The notes beneath the pieces are model-generated. The model did no database searches. It was not told where the DNA came from and saw nothing but the letters and a program-made list of their open reading frames with translations. A stretch of DNA of 64,000 nucleotides from Azospirillum sp. TSH100 (GTDB taxonomy: Bacteria; Pseudomonadota; Alphaproteobacteria; Azospirillales; Azospirillaceae): NCBI RefSeq assembly GCF_004923295.1, contig NZ_CP039634.1, positions 1,764,001-1,828,000 on the forward strand, written 5' to 3'. Below, one piece after another: positions 59,777-64,000 of this stretch. Made by a program: the position numbers and the translations under genes. Numbering within the stretch: position 1 is the stretch's first letter; the number at the start of each line of letters is the position of its first letter.

Positions 59777-60568
59777 ATGGCGTCGAACAGTTTGACCGGG
59801 CGGGACCGCTGGCCGCAGCCGGACTCTTTTCTTTCCGGGATCGGACCGGGCGATGCCGCGACCGGCGGCCGCTGGCTCGCCATGGTCGGTGGCACGGCGC
59901 TCGGCGTGCTGGGATTGCAGCGGTCGGGATGGGGTGGGGCGATGATGGCGCTGGGCGGCGCCGGTCTGTTCGCTGCCGGTGCTCTGGGGTTGCGGCCCTT
60001 CGGCGAGCGGTCGCTCGGTGCGGTGCCCAATCCCGGGGCGTGGCGCAGCCATGGTCCGGCCACCCGTCGGCGGTCGCTGACGCCGGAACGGACGCAGGCG
60101 GTGGTCACCATCGCGTCGGATGCCGGGACGATCTTCCGCTTCTGGCGCAACTTCGCCAATCTGCCGAAGCTGATGCCGCAGTTGGAGCGGGTCGACGTGC
60201 TATCGGGCACCGAAAGCCGCTGGATCGCCAAATCTTCGGGAGAAGTTCTGAGTTGGCGTTGCGTGCTGGACCGCGTCGATGAGGACCGGTTGCTGACCTG
60301 GCACACGGTGGGCGAGACGGCGCTGCCGCACCGCGCCTCGCTGATGATGAGCCCGGCGCCGGGCGACCGTGGGACGGAGGTGCGGCTGACGCTGGTCTAC
60401 CGCGTGCCGGCCAGTGAAGTGGCGGCGCTGCTGGGCACCACGCCAGCGGGGCAGGCCGAGGAGGCATTGCGCCGGCTGAAGCAGCGGGTGGAAACGGGCG
60501 AGCTGTCGACCATAGAGCGCCAGCCGCGCGGCGGCACCTCCGGCTCTTTCCGGGAGGCGACGGAATGA
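59777..60568 (+). CDS. SRPBCC-domain protein with N-terminal YgaP-like membrane segment
   Basis: This 263-aa protein has two hydrophobic helices in residues 33-75 (WLAMVGGTALGVLGL, MALGGAGLFAAGALGL), as in DUF2892/YgaP-type segments. From ~110 a polyketide-cyclase/SRPBCC lipid-binding fold follows (ITIAS-type opening VVTIASDAGTIFRFWRNFAN, then LPKLMPQLERVDVLSG). A GGAAAGGAG ribosome site precedes the ATG. Its stop overlaps the alcohol dehydrogenase start by 4 bp (ATGA). The pairing with such dehydrogenases is common in stress-type clusters; the ligand is unknown. Confidence 0.92.
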   Translation: MASNSLTGRDRWPQPDSFLSGIGPGDAATGGRWLAMVGGTALGVLGLQRSGWGGAMMALGGAGLFAAGALGLRPFGERSLGAVPNPGAWRSHGPATRRRSLTPERTQAVVTIASDAGTIFRFWRNFANLPKLMPQLERVDVLSGTESRWIAKSSGEVLSWRCVLDRVDEDRLLTWHTVGETALPHRASLMMSPAPGDRGTEVRLTLVYRVPASEVAALLGTTPAGQAEEALRRLKQRVETGELSTIERQPRGGTSGSFREATE

Positions 60569-61746
60569 AGGCGCTCTGCTGGAACGGACCCAACGACCTG
60601 CGGGTGGAGCGCGTGCCCGACCCGGTGCTGGTCAATCCGCATGACGTGATCGTCAAGGTGGCGCTGTCGTCGGTCTGCGGATCGGACCTGCATCTGATCG
60701 ACGGCTATGTGCCGACCATGCGGCCCGGCGACATCATCGGCCACGAATTCCTGGGCGAGATCGTCGAGAAGGGGCCGGAGGTCCGCCATCTCAATCGCGG
60801 CGACCGGGTCATCACCGTCTCGATCATCGGCTGTGGCCATTGTGGACACTGCCGGCACGGCGAAAGCTCGCTGTGCGACAACTCCAACCCCAACCCGGAC
60901 TATGCCCGCACCGCCTACGGCCATTGCGGGGCCGGAATCTTCGGCTACAGCCACGCCTTCGGCGGCTATGCCGGCAGCCATGCCGAGTATGTCCGCGTGC
61001 CCTATGCCGACTTCAACGCCATCCGCGTGCCGGAGGGGGTCAGCGACGAAAAGGCGGTCTTCGTGTCGGACGCCGTGCCGACCGGCTACATGGCCGCCGA
61101 CATGGCCGGCATCAAGCCGGGCGACGTGGTGGCGGTGTGGGGCTGCGGCGGTGTCGGCCAGATGGCGATGCGCAGCGCCGCTCTGCTGGGGGCGGAGCGG
61201 GTGATCGGCATCGACCGTATCCCCGACCGGCTGCGCGCCGCCCAGATGAAGGCGGGGGCGGAGACGCTGGATTACAGCCGCGTCGACATCTTCGACGCGT
61301 TGCAGGCGATGACCGGCGGGCGTGGTCCCGACGTCTGCATCGACGCCGTCGGCATGGAGGCCGACAGTGCCTCGAACGCGGTGGAGGATCTCTATGACCG
61401 GGCGAAGCAGGCGGTCGGCTTGCAGACCGACCGGCCGGCGGTGCTGCGCCAGATGATCGAGAGCTGCCGCAAGGGTGGCACCCTGTCGATCGTCGGCGTC
61501 TATGGCGGGCTGGTCGACAAGTTCCCGATGGGGGCGGCGATGAACAAGGGCCTGACCTTCCGCATGGGCCAGCAGAACGGCCAGCGCTATGCCGAGCGGC
61601 TGTTCGAGCACATCGGTAAGGGCGACCTGGACCCATCCTACCTGATGACGCACCGGCTGCCGCTGGACGACGGGCCGCAGGCCTACCGCATGTTCAAGGA
61701 GAAGGCCGACGACTGTTTGCGTGTCGTCTTCGCCCCTCAGGGATAG
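60565..61746 (+). CDS. Zinc-dependent alcohol dehydrogenase (formaldehyde-dehydrogenase-like)
   Basis: This 393-aa medium-chain dehydrogenase has catalytic-zinc ligands in VCGSDLH (Cys38) and IGHEFLGEI, and a structural-zinc set CGHCGHCRHGESSLC. The NAD-binding motif is VWGCGGVGQMAM. The central insert and overall length match glutathione-independent formaldehyde dehydrogenase-like enzymes rather than ordinary ADH. Translational coupling to the SRPBCC gene suggests one functional unit. The true aldehyde or alcohol substrate is not known. Confidence 0.95.
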   Translation: MKALCWNGPNDLRVERVPDPVLVNPHDVIVKVALSSVCGSDLHLIDGYVPTMRPGDIIGHEFLGEIVEKGPEVRHLNRGDRVITVSIIGCGHCGHCRHGESSLCDNSNPNPDYARTAYGHCGAGIFGYSHAFGGYAGSHAEYVRVPYADFNAIRVPEGVSDEKAVFVSDAVPTGYMAADMAGIKPGDVVAVWGCGGVGQMAMRSAALLGAERVIGIDRIPDRLRAAQMKAGAETLDYSRVDIFDALQAMTGGRGPDVCIDAVGMEADSASNAVEDLYDRAKQAVGLQTDRPAVLRQMIESCRKGGTLSIVGVYGGLVDKFPMGAAMNKGLTFRMGQQNGQRYAERLFEHIGKGDLDPSYLMTHRLPLDDGPQAYRMFKEKADDCLRVVFAPQG

Positions 61747-61764
61747 TGGAGAAGGGAGAGTTCC

Positions 61765-62019
61765 ATGGAACTGGTCTATGCCTATCCCGCCGAACGCGGA
61801 CGCGGCGTGGAGGCCGAGATCGTCGGCAGCCTGCGCGACCGCTTCGGCCATGTCGTGCAGCGGGGGCGTGAGGAGCGCGACGCGGAGCGTGGCGACCGGT
61901 CCGACGTGCTGGTGACGCTGGAGGTCACCGACAACAAGGCCGAAGCGGCGCTGACCGCGCTGCGCGCCCACCCGCTGGTGATCGACGCGGCGGCGCGGAG
62001 CTTCGGCGAGCGCGTTTGA
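61765..62019 (+). CDS. Small unknown protein in the dehydrogenase operon (84 aa)
   Basis: This 84-aa soluble protein lies 18 bp after the alcohol dehydrogenase with an AAGGGAGAG ribosome site. It is likely a small alpha/beta domain (MELVYAYPAERGRG, SDVLVTLEVTDNKAEAALTALRAHPLV), vaguely ferredoxin-like in pattern. I do not recognise the family. Codon bias and spacing support it as real. Confidence 0.8.
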   Translation: MELVYAYPAERGRGVEAEIVGSLRDRFGHVVQRGREERDAERGDRSDVLVTLEVTDNKAEAALTALRAHPLVIDAAARSFGERV

Positions 62020-62123
62020 AGGGGGCCGTCCTCCTCCATGATGGTACCGCCATCGCGTCCCTTCCCAGGGAAAGCGGGCTGTCGTCCGCTCTCCCATTTC
62101 TTGCCGCGGGAAAGGGAGCCGGG

Positions 62124-62846
62124 ATGAGGAAGCTTCTGAGTGTGGTCGCCCTGGCCGTCGCGCTGGGCGGGGGCGACGCGGTCGCGCAACAGTCCATGAT
62201 CGACGGCTGGTCATGGAGCACCCTCGTGCCATCGATTGCCCAGACCGATGTCCTCGGCACCCATCTGCGCGAACTGAGGAACGAGCAGGAACGGCGCAAC
62301 ACGCCGCCGCCAGACGTCTCGCGGTTGGGCTACACGCCGTCGAAAGCCCGGCGCGGCGCCAATCTCGCCGCCTTCGTCGAAAAGACGCGGTCGGTCGATC
62401 CGAACGGTGCTGCCGATCTGCGACGGCTGTTCGCGGAGGGTGATTTGATCGAGCGGATCGGGGCGGCGATCGCCCCTGTCGGCTTGCGGGTTGACAATCT
62501 CGCGGATGTCTATGCGCTGTGGTGGATCACCGCTTGGCAGGCGACGCGCGGCGACAATGGCACGCTGGGCCGCGACATGTACGCCGCCGTCCGTGCCCAG
62601 GCCGCAAGGGCGCTGAATGGCGCCGGCAACCCCGCCAGGGCGTCCGATGCCGAAAAGCAGGAATTGGCCGAGGCCCTGCTGGTCCAGACGATGCTGATCG
62701 ACACCGCGGTGGAGCAGGCCAAGGGCAATCCCGCGCTGATGCGGCAAGTCCGCGCGGCCGTCGCCAAGGGGGCGCGGGGAATGGGACTCGACATGGCCGC
62801 GATGGAGATCACCGCCGGAGGATTCGTTCCCAACGGCAAGCGGTGA
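62124..62846 (+). CDS. Secreted DUF6683-like protein
   Basis: From the ATG at 62124 (AAAGGGAG upstream) this is a 240-aa protein with a signal peptide ending near AVAQQS. The mature part is helical: LGYTPSKARRGANLAAFVEKTR, LRVDNLADVYALWWITAWQATRG, and KGARGMGLDMAAMEIT. The YxPS..R..NL..F and N-ADxYA-x-WW-x2-AW patterns fit the DUF6683 family as I remember it. No enzyme motif is visible. It probably acts in the periplasm and precedes treZ. Confidence 0.82.
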   Translation: MRKLLSVVALAVALGGGDAVAQQSMIDGWSWSTLVPSIAQTDVLGTHLRELRNEQERRNTPPPDVSRLGYTPSKARRGANLAAFVEKTRSVDPNGAADLRRLFAEGDLIERIGAAIAPVGLRVDNLADVYALWWITAWQATRGDNGTLGRDMYAAVRAQAARALNGAGNPARASDAEKQELAEALLVQTMLIDTAVEQAKGNPALMRQVRAAVAKGARGMGLDMAAMEITAGGFVPNGKR

Positions 62847-62968
62847 GGGGAAGCGACATCGCTTTGACTCCGAAACAATTTCCCGATCCTGCGTGACCAC
62901 GCCGCCCCACCCCTGTTGACCATACCCGCGGTGCAAGTCCGCATCACTCATCGGGGGGCCATGCCGTG

Positions 62969-64000
62969 ATGATCTCCGCCGCAGTTCCGCCTGTCGAACA
63001 AGCGCAGGCCACCGTCAAACGCCGCTGGCCCATCGGGGTGGAACTGATGCCCGGCGGCGCCCATGCGCGGGTCTGGGCACCCAAGGCCAAGCGGGTGGAA
63101 CTGGTCGCCGAAGCGGACGGTCTGGCGACGCCACTGGACGACGAGGGGAGCGGCTATTTCTCCGGCACGGTGCCGGAGTTGGAGGCGGGTGGGCTCTACC
63201 GTTTCCGGCTGGACGACAAGGAGATGCTCTATCCCGACCCGATGTCGCGCTTTCAGCCGGAGGGACCGCACGGATCGTCGCAACTGGTCGATCCGCATCG
63301 CTTCACCTGGACCGACCAGGGATGGCTGGGCCGCCCTATCCGGGGGCAGGTGATCTATGAAATGCACATCGGCACCTTCACGCAGGACGGGACCTGGGAC
63401 GCTGCGCTGAAGGAGTTGCCGGCGCTGGCCGATCTCGGCGTGACGGTGCTGGAGGTGATGCCGGTGTCGGAGTTTCCCGGCCGCTTCGGCTGGGGCTATG
63501 ACGGGGTGAACCTGTTCGCGCCGACGCGGCTCTATGGCGATGCGGATGCCATGCGGCGCTTCGTCGATGGGGCGCACCGGCTGGGGCTCGCCGTCATTCT
63601 CGATGTCGTCTACAACCATTTCGGTCCGGACGGCAATTACCTGAAATGCTTCGCCGAGGATTACTTCACCGACCGCTACAGGAACGAGTGGGGCGAGGCG
63701 ATCAACTTCGACGGCCCCAATTCGGAACCGGTGCGGGAGTTCTTCCTGACCAACGCCGCCTTCTGGATCGAGGAGTATCACCTGGACGGACTGCGTCTGG
63801 ATGCCACCCAGTCGATCCATGACAACAGCGAAGCGCGGGGCAAGCCGCACATCCTGACCGAGATCTCGCGCGCCGTGCGCAAGGCCGCCGGCGGGCGCGC
63901 CACGATCCTGGTGGGGGAGAACGAGCCGCAGCACGTCAGCATGGTGAAGCCGGCTGAGGAGGGCGGCTGCGGGCTGTGTGCCATCTGGAACGACGACCTG
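62969..64000 (+). CDS. treZ: Malto-oligosyltrehalose trehalohydrolase TreZ (5' part, runs off the window)
   Basis: The frame is open from the ATG at 62969 (a GTG lies one codon earlier) to the window end, 344 residues. TreZ releases trehalose from maltooligosyl-trehalose made by TreY, an osmoprotectant route. The N-terminal E-set domain (~18-100; HARVWAPKAKRVELVAE) is followed by a GH13 barrel: IYEMHIGTFTQDGTW, FGWGYDGVNLFAP, DVVYNHFGPDGNY (region I), DGLRLDATQSIHD (region II, nucleophile Asp), and VGENEPQ (region III, acid Glu). GlgB-like alternatives fit less well. Confidence 0.93.
   Translation, partial: MISAAVPPVEQAQATVKRRWPIGVELMPGGAHARVWAPKAKRVELVAEADGLATPLDDEGSGYFSGTVPELEAGGLYRFRLDDKEMLYPDPMSRFQPEGPHGSSQLVDPHRFTWTDQGWLGRPIRGQVIYEMHIGTFTQDGTWDAALKELPALADLGVTVLEVMPVSEFPGRFGWGYDGVNLFAPTRLYGDADAMRRFVDGAHRLGLAVILDVVYNHFGPDGNYLKCFAEDYFTDRYRNEWGEAINFDGPNSEPVREFFLTNAAFWIEEYHLDGLRLDATQSIHDNSEARGKPHILTEISRAVRKAAGGRATILVGENEPQHVSMVKPAEEGGCGLCAIWNDDL

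Overview
The window is a gene-dense, high-GC chromosomal segment from an alphaproteobacterium. Its gene content and order (tol-pal-tilS-ftsH; rpiB-glyA-nrdR; ribD-ribE-ribBA-ribH-nusB-thiL; plsX-fabH-ihfA-merR; yqeY-dnaG-rpoD; MucR/Ros regulator; several chemotaxis receptors) point to Rhodospirillales, most likely Azospirillum or a close relative. That assignment is by recognition, not by database search.

Layout. 1-7.3 kb: the end of a tol-pal envelope locus (tolA 3' part, tolB, pal, cpoB), then tilS and ftsH. 7.3-14 kb, mostly minus strand: an unrecognised 387-aa protein, enoyl-ACP reductase fabI, a divergent YihY-type membrane protein, an orphan lower-GC methyltransferase, a DnaJ-type co-chaperone and a glycine-zipper lipoprotein. 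14-24 kb: pdxH, a CDF metal exporter, a soluble chemotaxis receptor, an isolated hypD, a universal stress protein, a membrane CHASE3-type receptor, two small acetyltransferase/unknown genes, a secreted FliL-like protein and a DUF892 ferritin-like protein. 24-26 kb: a Cys-rich secreted protein and a MucR-type regulator in AT-richer DNA.

26-36.6 kb: rpiB-glyA-nrdR on plus, facing a minus-strand block ribD-ribE-ribBA-ribH-nusB-thiL-FliL-like-hppA. This looks like the usual alphaproteobacterial order with the second half inverted. 36.6-42.3 kb: bamE (with a broken-looking 5' end), a cytochrome bc1 chaperone, DUF177-rpmF-plsX-fabH-ihfA-merR and tRNA-Pro. 42.5-45.8 kb: an ohr/ohrR peroxide-defence pair with visible operator palindromes, plus accessory genes. 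46-51 kb: prmB, an ArsC-like protein, serA, a secreted HExxH protein, an HNH protein and carA. 51.5-57.2 kb: yqeY, a Uma2-family gene, dnaG, rpoD, tRNA-Ile(CAT). 57.5-64 kb: an ECF sigma/anti-sigma pair and a stress-type cluster (SRPBCC protein, zinc alcohol dehydrogenase, two unknown proteins) leading into treZ, which runs off the window.

Most of the window is ordinary housekeeping sequence. I found no CRISPR array, insertion sequence, prophage or obvious new defence system. The most notable points are the degenerate GTP cyclohydrolase half of RibBA, an Arg in place of the usual catalytic His in RibH, the bamE start problem, the inferred inversion of the rib-hppA block, paired FliL-like proteins away from flagellar genes, and several conserved-looking unknown genes.
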